A stretch of 35,168 bases of DNA from Treponema sp. (GTDB lineage: Bacteria > Spirochaetota > Spirochaetia > Treponematales > Treponemataceae): positions 1 to 35,168 of the forward strand of contig JAAYNH010000041.1 in assembly GCA_012520945.1 (NCBI GenBank), given 5' to 3'. Within the stretch, counting starts at the first letter, position 1. Every line of letters begins with the position of its first letter. Shown here piece by piece: positions 1 to 6,962 of this stretch. Position numbers and translations under genes: made by a program. Below the pieces are notes generated by a model that had not been told where the DNA came from, searched no databases, and saw only the letters and a list, made by a program, of their open reading frames with translations.

Positions 1-52
1 CCCCCAAAAAAATATTTTGAAGAGATTTTCAAATCTCGATAAATATTTTTTA

Positions 53-80
53 GTGCTTTTGCAACGAAGTGAAAAAGCAC
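53..80 (-). terminator. Possible terminator hairpin after aspartate kinase
   Basis: An 8-bp perfect inverted repeat (GTGCTTTT at 53-60, AAAAGCAC at 73-80) lies just past the stop of the minus-strand aspartate kinase gene. On the minus strand it is followed by an A/T-rich stretch rather than a clean T-run. A second short hairpin (GAGATT/AATCTC, 22-37) is followed on the minus strand by a run of seven T within 20 nt. Together they could end minus-strand transcription. The evidence is structural only. Confidence 0.4.
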
Positions 81-89
81 ATTTAATAA

Positions 90-1418
90 TTAACCCCAAA
101 AAGCTTTATGTAAAACTGTAATTACACGCTTTGATTCTTCTTCTTGACACATCATGGAAATATTTACCTTTGAAGCACCTTGACTTATCATCTGCACATT
201 TATACCGACATTATTTAATGCTGTAAAACACGTTGACAAAATTTCAGAAGATCTATGAACGTCGCAAATTATTGTAATAATAGCTTTCTCATGATGAACT
301 TCAACATCAGCAACATTTGAAAGATCTGCACATAAAGGAGACAAATCTTTATCTGTTTTTACTGTTGAAGAAACAGAAACTTCACTCGTTGCTACTACAT
401 CTACACTAATATCGTGTTTCAAAAATTGATTAAAGATATGTGCCATAAAACCGGAAGCTCCAAGCATACGTGTTGAACAAATATCAATAACAGAAACACC
501 CTTTACAGCTGTTATGGCACGAACCGGTGGCGGTAAAGAACCGTGTCTTTCTACAATTAATGAACCGGGACTTTCAATATTGTATGAGTTTTTGACACGA
601 ACCGGAGTGCCGGTTTTGCGACATGGCATCATAGAACGCGGATGTAAAACCTGACTTCCAAAAAATGCTAACTCAGCTGCTTCTTCATAAGTTACAATAG
701 GAACGGTTTTTGCGTCTTCTACAATTCGCGGATCAGTCGTCAAAATTCCATTTACATCTTTCCATGTCTGAATTTCATCTACCCTTAATGTGGCACCTAA
801 CATTGTTGCAGTTAAATCACTTCCACCTCGTCCAAGAGTCGTAATATTTCCCGCTTTATCTTTTGCAATAAATCCGGTAACAATAGGTATTTCCTGTTGT
901 TTACCAGAAGTATAATCCTTAAAAGCGTTAGGAATTTTTGTCCACACTTCATCTAAAAGTTCGGCACTCATAAATTGACTGTCAGAAATAAAACCTGCGT
1001 CCCATGCATCATAAAACTTGGATTTGGTACCAATCGAATTTAAAAAGGCACTCATCATACGAACAGACAGTCTTTCGCCAAAAGATACAAGATAATCACG
1101 TGTACGCTTTGTTAATTCTTTAAGCATTGAAATACCGGTTAAAAGACTTATCAATTCTTCAAACAGCTCATCAACTGCCGGAATATCAATTTTTAATTCC
1201 TTTGCAGTGTCACGATGTAATTTTTCAACACCTGAAATATCAACAACACCGGTCTTTTGAGCCAATTCAGCAGCTTCAAGAAGATGGTCCGTTGTATCTC
1301 CCATTGCTGAAAGTACCACTAACGGTTTTTTTTCCGCATAAGATGTAATTATTGAAGCCACATGGTTCATTCTTTCTGCATTTGCCACAGAAGAACCGCC
1401 GAATTTCATTACAATCAT
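90..1418 (-). CDS. lysC: Aspartate kinase
   Basis: This 442-residue protein is an aspartokinase, which phosphorylates L-aspartate with ATP in the first step to lysine, threonine and methionine. The N-terminal KFGGSS nucleotide-binding motif starts at residue 5, and a kinase core follows with LGRGGSDLTA around residue 197. The last ~150 residues hold two ACT-like regulatory domains (around VKGVSVIDICS and KAIITIICDV), so feedback inhibition by an end-product amino acid is expected. Length fits a monofunctional enzyme with no homoserine dehydrogenase fused on. An AAGGA lies 11 nt before the first ATG. The second Met (codon 4) is a possible alternative start. It follows the CHASE2 cyclase gene on the same strand after 65 bases with no obvious hairpin, so read-through is possible. 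metA and thrC of the same pathway family are elsewhere in the window. Which paralogue (lysC or a thrA-type kinase) it is cannot be settled from sequence alone. Confidence 0.93.
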   Translation of the reverse strand: MIVMKFGGSSVANAERMNHVASIITSYAEKKPLVVLSAMGDTTDHLLEAAELAQKTGVVDISGVEKLHRDTAKELKIDIPAVDELFEELISLLTGISMLKELTKRTRDYLVSFGERLSVRMMSAFLNSIGTKSKFYDAWDAGFISDSQFMSAELLDEVWTKIPNAFKDYTSGKQQEIPIVTGFIAKDKAGNITTLGRGGSDLTATMLGATLRVDEIQTWKDVNGILTTDPRIVEDAKTVPIVTYEEAAELAFFGSQVLHPRSMMPCRKTGTPVRVKNSYNIESPGSLIVERHGSLPPPVRAITAVKGVSVIDICSTRMLGASGFMAHIFNQFLKHDISVDVVATSEVSVSSTVKTDKDLSPLCADLSNVADVEVHHEKAIITIICDVHRSSEILSTCFTALNNVGINVQMISQGASKVNISMMCQEEESKRVITVLHKAFWG

Positions 1419-1483
1419 AATTCTAAAATTCCTTATTTTTATAATTTATTAAAACTATAATTAACTCATATCATATTGTTAAA

Positions 1484-4324
1484 CTATTTGCTAGTCATAT
1501 TTACAACACCTGTCCAATCTTCACCAACACCTTTTTTGATTAACTCATCACATCGATCTGCAAAAACCAAAGCAGGACCATCATCAGAAAATGTATTATG
1601 TGAAAGATTAAACAATTTTTTTGCATTAACAAAATCTCTTTGTAAATATCTATCCATACCTTGATGAAAAATCTTAACCGATTCAAGTTCTTCATTCGAC
1701 ATTTCACTTTTTAATCCAACAATATTATATAACTGAACCGGTTGTTTTATTCCAACTACTCTAACTTTATCCAAACGACGTGCCACAAGCTTACCTTCAT
1801 TTTCTCCAGAGTTTGCTAAATTCCATGTAAACTCACTTGCTAAAATCCATGAATTATATATTTTATTTACACCTTCTAAACGTGCGGCAAGATTAACATT
1901 TGTTCCCATCATCGTATAGTTTTTCTTATTTTCAGTTCCCATATTTCCAACAACCATTTCACCGGAATTTAATCCAATGCGTGTAGAAATAGGCATAACA
2001 ATTTTATTTAGCACTTTATTATCACCGTTTTCATTTATTGGAGGCACATTACCGGTAATAATTGTACCGTTTTCAACCATTTTATCATTAAAAGCTTTTT
2101 CTGCTTGCTTCATGCGAACTGCAGACAAACATGCTCGCCAAGCATGGTCTTTTTGTGCAATTGGAGCACCCCAAAAACCGATAATTGCATCTCCTTCATA
2201 TTTATCGATTGTGCCGTCTTTTTCTAAAATTACATCTGAAAGTAATGTTAAATATTCGTTCAAAAAATTAACTAAATATTCAGCATCAACTCGTTCTGCA
2301 ATTGTAGAAAAACCGCGAATATCCGTAAAGATAGCTGTACAATCCATTGTATCACCACCTAAACGTAATTTTGACGGATCTTTAACAATTTCATCTACAA
2401 CAGTTTTAGAAACGTATGTTGAAAGAGTGCTTCGCAAAAATCTTTTATCTCTTTCTGCCATCACAAAGCGTAAAATCGTAGTTATAATATAAATTAATGT
2501 CATTATTAATGTTGGAATAATCAATGGCATATAAATTCTTGGTAAAACCATTAATAAAATAGAAAGTACGGGAAAAAGAAAAATGCCTGAAATTCCAAAG
2601 ATATTTTGTAATCGGTATCGTTTATTTCGCATAAAAGCAGTCATTAACAAAGCTAAAACAGATGCAATAGCAAAACCAACATACCATGGTAAAGGTACAA
2701 TAAACTGGTTTTGAATAATCATATTGTAAACATTTGCGTGTGTACCGACATTAGGATATCGTTCTTCAAAAGGCATAATTCCAAGATCAGTAGAAGCTGA
2801 AGCGGTGTTACCAATTACACAAACTGCATTTTCATAACGAGATTTCATTTCTGAAAATCTTGTGTTATATAAAGCTAAGTCGCTTGCAAAATCATCGAAC
2901 TTTTGTTTAACTGCTTCTTTAATTTCAATTATTTCTTGTGCGTTACCGATGTTCTTTATGGACGATAATAAAGATAAAATTTCATCAATGTAGGCAGAAT
3001 CAGTTAATTCAGAGCATTCACTAAAAAAGATTTTACGTTTTTCAAAATAATCATCAAAATTATCCGCTTCACCTTTGAGTAATGCATCTTTATTCTGAGC
3101 TAAAATATCATATTCTGCTAAAAGATATTGGACAGCATCATAATAACTAAGCATTTCACCTTCAGAATTTCCCAAACGGAAACTTCCAATTAAAGTTAAT
3201 TTTTCAATTAAATGTTCTTCAATTTCATCAATATCTTTTAAAAAGAAAACACTTTCATATTTAAAACTGTCAATATAACTTGTTGAAACCCAATTTATAA
3301 GCATTCGTCCATGTTCATCCAATGGAATACGAATATCGCGACGTTTTGTCTCTCCCGGAAATAAAGCATCTTTAACAATAAGACGATTTTTTGTGCGTAT
3401 AATTTCACCTGCATCAAACATATCCAGCATTGGTGCAAAAATTAACTGACCAATATATTGTCCATCGTATTCTCTTAAAAGTTCAATACGACGACGACTA
3501 CCATCAGAATCTATAACAACATTTGTAAATCCTGCTCCTTTTGCATTGTCCATAAGTTTTTTCAATGCCGGAGTAGCTCCGCCTTCAGCATTATGTTTAA
3601 TATTGTAATGAGCATTATCTAAAGGAATACGATTATGTACATCTTTTACATTATTAAGCAAAAATCTCTCTTTAACTAAAGCTATTAAATCATCAGGTAC
3701 TTTTTCTGTAACTTTAGTTGAATTTATTGTGAGCCACGTATTACCAAAATAACGAATTGCATTTGAAAAATACATATCATTATCGCGCAAAACTTTTTCT
3801 GCAGTATTTTCATAAATTTTATCAAATTCAGGGCTGAGATAAGAAGAAATTAAATCATCGGCAACTTCATTAGCATATTCAAGCGGTAAAGAGCCGTCAA
3901 CTATAGCACTTGATAATTCTTTTATCATGCCGGCTATATTTTCTTTTCCTTCTGCAAAAGTTTCCGGCATTTTTTGTACAATTTTTGGGTCAATTCCTAA
4001 AGGTGCTTCTTCAATATATTCAATATCGAAAACAGCAATTTTTGCACCGAATTCTCTCATGCGAATAATTGCATCTGCCAAAATATCACGGCTCCATGGC
4101 CAAACTCCAATTCGTTCCAAAGAAGCATCATCAACATTTACTGTCATAATATCTTTGTTTTGAGGCGTTTCAGGTTTTATGTGCATCAACATATCATACA
4201 CATTATGTTCTAATTTCTCAAAAACACCTAAGGAGCTTAGTATTCCGATAATCAATATAACTAATAAAGTTATCCAAAAATCAGGTTTTATAAAAGAAAT
4301 TAATTTTTTTACTGTACTTTTCAT
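1484..4324 (-). CDS. CHASE2-domain class III adenylate/guanylate cyclase
   Basis: This 946-residue membrane protein combines an extracytoplasmic CHASE2 sensor with a cytoplasmic class III nucleotide cyclase. There is one membrane helix at about 17-32, a long CHASE2 region to about 540 (WPWSRD at 75-80, GTHANVYNMI near its end), then three hydrophobic segments between about 545 and 622. The catalytic domain spans about 660-870. Metal-binding Asp668 (FTDIRGF) and Asp712 (KYEGDAI), base-selecting Lys708 and Thr808, and transition-state Asn811 and Arg815 (NLAAR) are all present, so the enzyme should be active. Lys plus Thr/Asp fits ATP and a cAMP product. Residues ~385-500 look like a helical insertion within CHASE2. 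The start codon has no Shine-Dalgarno sequence, but a TATACT box ends 7 nt before the ATG. The divergent neighbours are a small exported protein, a barrel and a FecR protein, which suggests an envelope-sensing module. Confidence 0.92.
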   Translation of the reverse strand: MKSTVKKLISFIKPDFWITLLVILIIGILSSLGVFEKLEHNVYDMLMHIKPETPQNKDIMTVNVDDASLERIGVWPWSRDILADAIIRMREFGAKIAVFDIEYIEEAPLGIDPKIVQKMPETFAEGKENIAGMIKELSSAIVDGSLPLEYANEVADDLISSYLSPEFDKIYENTAEKVLRDNDMYFSNAIRYFGNTWLTINSTKVTEKVPDDLIALVKERFLLNNVKDVHNRIPLDNAHYNIKHNAEGGATPALKKLMDNAKGAGFTNVVIDSDGSRRRIELLREYDGQYIGQLIFAPMLDMFDAGEIIRTKNRLIVKDALFPGETKRRDIRIPLDEHGRMLINWVSTSYIDSFKYESVFFLKDIDEIEEHLIEKLTLIGSFRLGNSEGEMLSYYDAVQYLLAEYDILAQNKDALLKGEADNFDDYFEKRKIFFSECSELTDSAYIDEILSLLSSIKNIGNAQEIIEIKEAVKQKFDDFASDLALYNTRFSEMKSRYENAVCVIGNTASASTDLGIMPFEERYPNVGTHANVYNMIIQNQFIVPLPWYVGFAIASVLALLMTAFMRNKRYRLQNIFGISGIFLFPVLSILLMVLPRIYMPLIIPTLIMTLIYIITTILRFVMAERDKRFLRSTLSTYVSKTVVDEIVKDPSKLRLGGDTMDCTAIFTDIRGFSTIAERVDAEYLVNFLNEYLTLLSDVILEKDGTIDKYEGDAIIGFWGAPIAQKDHAWRACLSAVRMKQAEKAFNDKMVENGTIITGNVPPINENGDNKVLNKIVMPISTRIGLNSGEMVVGNMGTENKKNYTMMGTNVNLAARLEGVNKIYNSWILASEFTWNLANSGENEGKLVARRLDKVRVVGIKQPVQLYNIVGLKSEMSNEELESVKIFHQGMDRYLQRDFVNAKKLFNLSHNTFSDDGPALVFADRCDELIKKGVGEDWTGVVNMTSK

Positions 4325-4331
4325 GAAAAAT

Positions 4332-4360
4332 AGTATATCATGTATTATAATATTTGCTAA
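4332..4360 (-). promoter_or_regulatory. Leaderless promoter of the CHASE2 cyclase
   Basis: On the minus strand an extended -10 TGA-TATACT (-10 at 4332-4337) lies 17 bp downstream of a TTAGCA -35-like box (4355-4360). Only 7 nt separate the -10 from the ATG at 4324-4322, so the start point should fall on or next to the ATG. The plus-strand promoter of the divergent gene (TATAAT, 4346-4351) sits inside this spacer, so the two promoters interlock. Confidence 0.6.
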
Positions 4361-4362
4361 GG
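4346..4362 (+). promoter_or_regulatory. -10 box and ribosome binding site for the 150-residue exported protein
   Basis: A consensus TATAAT at 4346-4351 is followed by AAGG at 4359-4362, which is 7 nt before the ATG at 4370. This gene therefore has a short leader with a Shine-Dalgarno sequence. No convincing -35 is seen. Confidence 0.5.
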
Positions 4363-4369
4363 GTATATT

Positions 4370-4822
4370 ATGAAAAAAATCACTAATTTATTTGTAATTG
4401 CTTTTTTCACGATTAGTTTTGTATCCGCTCAATCCGCTGATGCAGTAACTAAAGCGTTAGAAGCAAAAAAAATTACTTATGGTCAAGGTGCATACTTTGT
4501 GGCAACGGCTTTATCATTAATTTCCGACGCGGATTCTGAAGAAATGGCAATTAATGCTCTCGTAAATTCAGGTTACATTGACTCAGAATACAAAGCAAAC
4601 GAAATAATGCGCAATGATGATTTTAGTTTGTTATGCATGAAAGCCTGGAATATTAAAGGCGGACTTTTTTACACATTAACTAAGTCACGTCGTTATGCTT
4701 TTCGTGAATTCAAATCCTTAGGTTTTTTACCTTTTTCTGCAGATCCTTCATATGGAATTGCCGGCAGAAATGCACTTAATATAATGTCAGAATGCTCGGA
4801 ATTAAAAGGAGAATCAAAATGA
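4370..4822 (+). CDS. Small exported protein of unknown function
   Basis: This is a 150-residue protein with a clear cleavable signal peptide (KK, hydrophobic core, then SAQS around residue 20-22). The mature part is mostly helical in appearance, with ITYGQGAYFVATALSL near 35-50 and repeated Asn/Ala-rich helices. I do not recognise the family with confidence. It has a superficial resemblance to spirochaetal exported proteins that travel with FecR and CHASE2 genes. The stop codon overlaps the next start (ATGA at 4819-4822), so it is translationally coupled to the beta-barrel gene and probably works with it in the periplasm or outer membrane. The start is supported by the AAGG upstream and the complete signal peptide. 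Confidence 0.8.
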   Translation: MKKITNLFVIAFFTISFVSAQSADAVTKALEAKKITYGQGAYFVATALSLISDADSEEMAINALVNSGYIDSEYKANEIMRNDDFSLLCMKAWNIKGGLFYTLTKSRRYAFREFKSLGFLPFSADPSYGIAGRNALNIMSECSELKGESK

Positions 4823-5994
4823 AATCCATAATTAAATTTATTTTTTTGACAGTTTTCATTTTTCTCTTTGCAAATGCTTTTACGCTTGACTATGGTGGTA
4901 CACTTTCAAACTCAACCGGTATTAAAGGTGCTTTTAATGCACTTGAATTAGATCAAAATAACAAAGCCACATTATGGTTAAAATCTCCTTTTAATGAATC
5001 ACAAAATATGTATTTTGCAGCAGAAGGTTCTTATAAATTCAGCTATACCGGTGGCAATAATAATATAATTACAAATGAATTGGAACTGGGTTTATTTAAG
5101 TTTAGCATGATTTTACCTATGGAAAACAATTCCAGAATTAGATTGGATATTGGACGCATTAGTGCCTTTGATACTACAAGCTTAATCTTTGCACAATCAT
5201 CCGATGGAGCACAGTTTGCCATTTCAACTCCAAAATTCGTATGTTCTGTTTTAGCAAGCTATACAGGTCTGTTAAGTGCACATTCATACACTTATTTTGG
5301 GTACAATTATACGTATAATAACAATATTCTCTATCCTTTAGCACAAAAATTTTTCATTGTTGATGCTTTAATTAAATTACCTACACTTTTTGCAAAACAA
5401 GACTTAACTGCAGAATTTTTAGGATTTTTCAGTGGTGAAAAGGCAGTTTCAGACTATCACAGAATGTATGCAACACTCGGTTTAAACGGCGGTATTGCTA
5501 AAAATTTATTTTATATTTTTTCAACAACGTTTGGCTTTAACACCTCAAACGATCCATATAAAGGTTTTTCTAACTTATCAAATTTTGAGCTGTCTTATTA
5601 TCCTTCTTTTATGTCATCATCTTTCGCATGGATAACAACATATGCATCCGGAAATTCAGATAATGGATTAAAACGATTTATGCCATTTAACAAAATAGCT
5701 CCTGATATTAGTGGACATAAAGCATACAGTGGTCTTTTCAAAACAGGTTTTATGGCAACAATTCAGCCTATAACGAATTTTTTACTTGTTGCAGCAACGG
5801 ATTTATTTTTTATTTCCGATCCTGAATCCGGTACTAGCTTTGGGCTTGACGGTTTTCAATGGTCATTTAATGCACGTTGGCAAATTCTTAGCGATATTCA
5901 GCTATCATTAATTGCGGGACAGTTTTTGCCACTAATTAATAGTACTTCAGATGCAGATTTTTTTGCAACACTGAAGTTAGTTATTTCTTTTTAA
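4819..5994 (+). CDS. Putative outer-membrane beta-barrel protein
   Basis: This is a 391-residue exported protein. The start is placed at 4819 because AAAAGGAG lies just upstream and the signal peptide (MKSIIKFIFL... FANAF) begins exactly there. An in-frame ATG 27 nt earlier would only add a charged tail before the signal peptide. The mature sequence is rich in alternating polar/hydrophobic segments, Gly, Asn and aromatic residues, and ends in ...LKLVISF with a C-terminal phenylalanine, the usual sign of a BAM-inserted barrel. There are no cytoplasmic-type motifs. It lies between a small exported protein and a FecR protein, in one operon by spacing (ATGA overlap upstream, 18 nt downstream). 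Its function is unknown. A porin or a structural barrel are both possible. Confidence 0.78.
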   Translation: MKSIIKFIFLTVFIFLFANAFTLDYGGTLSNSTGIKGAFNALELDQNNKATLWLKSPFNESQNMYFAAEGSYKFSYTGGNNNIITNELELGLFKFSMILPMENNSRIRLDIGRISAFDTTSLIFAQSSDGAQFAISTPKFVCSVLASYTGLLSAHSYTYFGYNYTYNNNILYPLAQKFFIVDALIKLPTLFAKQDLTAEFLGFFSGEKAVSDYHRMYATLGLNGGIAKNLFYIFSTTFGFNTSNDPYKGFSNLSNFELSYYPSFMSSSFAWITTYASGNSDNGLKRFMPFNKIAPDISGHKAYSGLFKTGFMATIQPITNFLLVAATDLFFISDPESGTSFGLDGFQWSFNARWQILSDIQLSLIAGQFLPLINSTSDADFFATLKLVISF

Positions 5995-6012
5995 TTTTTG
6001 GAGGAGTGATTT

Positions 6013-6858
6013 ATGAAACGATTTTTTTTAATTTTAGTTCTAGTTGCAATTGTATGTAATGCATTTGCATTGGAAGCAACAGTAGTTTCTGTTTCAGGAA
6101 AAGTTGAAATTCAAGACGGTGAAACATGGAAACCTTTAACAAAAGGAGCATCAATAAAAAAAGGTGCTGTTATTTCTACCGGTTTTAAATCTGAAGCTAT
6201 TTTCAAAATTGGTAACTCAAATGTTACAATGAAACCACTTTCAAGACTAACACTGGAACAATTAGCTGACCTTAATGGAAATCACAAGTCACAAGTTTAT
6301 TTAGATTGTGGCTCCATTAAGGCAAATGTTAAAGCTGCAGAAAATAAAAAAGTTGGTTTTACGGTAAAAAGCCCTGTTGCAACCGCTTCTGTACGTGGAA
6401 CCGATTTTGATTTTAACGGAGAAAATCTAACTGTTAAAAATGGCATTGTTGCACTTTCTGCACCTCTTCCAAAGCGAATTGAAAATGATATTACCGCACC
6501 AGCAAATGATAGTGATATAAATCATGAAATGCTTTCAACAAATGGTGCAGGAAATCAACATTTTGCTACAGCAGGACAAAGCATTTCTCTCGGTCAAAAT
6601 GGTATTTTTAGCAATGCACACGCAAATGCAAATGCTGCTGCAATGGCTAACACAATGACGAGTTTGAGCGACTATGAATCCGCAGTAAATTTCCTAGAAA
6701 AAAAACCTTCAGTTTCAAACTCATTTGATAACTCTCAAGTTAACACAAATAAAATGACAGGTAATATCCATTTTGACTTTATTCTAACAGGGAATGTAAT
6801 TGTAGAAGGTGGTTTTGGTTCAACTTATTCAAGTTCGCCTGCACCTAGTATTAAATGA
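6013..6858 (+). CDS. FecR-domain exported protein
   Basis: This is a 281-residue protein with an N-terminal signal peptide (cleavage near NAFA-LE, residue ~19-20). A FecR domain follows at about 25-150: VSGKVEIQDG, then KKGAVISTGFKSEAIFKIGN, and the typical SPVATASVRGTDFDF ending near residue 137. The C-terminal half is Asn/Ala/Ser-rich and low in complexity, and it lacks the transmembrane anchor of sigma-factor-regulating FecR proteins, so it is probably a periplasmic or surface FecR rather than an anti-sigma regulator. GGAGGAG lies just before the ATG. It is the last gene of the three-gene exported operon divergent from the CHASE2 cyclase. FecR and CHASE2 cyclase genes are, from general knowledge, often neighbours, but the biochemical link is not established. 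Confidence 0.88.
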   Translation: MKRFFLILVLVAIVCNAFALEATVVSVSGKVEIQDGETWKPLTKGASIKKGAVISTGFKSEAIFKIGNSNVTMKPLSRLTLEQLADLNGNHKSQVYLDCGSIKANVKAAENKKVGFTVKSPVATASVRGTDFDFNGENLTVKNGIVALSAPLPKRIENDITAPANDSDINHEMLSTNGAGNQHFATAGQSISLGQNGIFSNAHANANAAAMANTMTSLSDYESAVNFLEKKPSVSNSFDNSQVNTNKMTGNIHFDFILTGNVIVEGGFGSTYSSSPAPSIK

Positions 6859-6880
6859 TGTTTTTTATTTGATTAATTTA

Positions 6881-6930
6881 AAACCAGCTGTTGGAAATTT
6901 ATAATTTTTTACATTTCTAACAGCTGGTTT
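6881..6930. terminator. 18-bp stem hairpin between fecR-like gene and TPR gene
   Basis: 6881-6898 pairs with 6913-6930. Twelve outer pairs are perfect (AAACCAGCTGTT with AACAGCTGGTTT), and the next six include one G-T pair. The loop is 14 nt. No T-run follows on the plus strand, so it is not a textbook intrinsic terminator. The 3' arm overlaps the likely -35 of the next gene (TTTACA, 6928-6933), so it may instead or also be a protein-binding site. Confidence 0.6.
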
Positions 6931-6956
6931 ACACTAAAGCAAAAAAGTGTTACTTT
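6928..6956 (+). promoter_or_regulatory. Leaderless promoter of the TPR gene
   Basis: TTTACA (6928-6933), 17-bp spacer, then an extended -10 TGT-TACTTT (-10 at 6951-6956). The ATG at 6963 is 6 nt further on, and there is no Shine-Dalgarno sequence. A second AT-rich match (TATAAT, 6956-6961) is too close to the ATG to start a transcript that includes it. Confidence 0.5.
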
Positions 6957-6962
6957 ATAATT

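Noticed and set aside
1-42. Plus-strand open frame at the left edge ending in KKYFEEIFKSR and a TAA at 40-42
   Set aside because: It could be the tail of a gene convergent with aspartate kinase, but 13 codons with a C-run and a hairpin inside are too little to support a call.
1977-2492. 171-codon plus-strand open frame
   Set aside because: It lies wholly inside the cyclase catalytic region on the other strand, which has clear family motifs. No start signals and an implausible composition.
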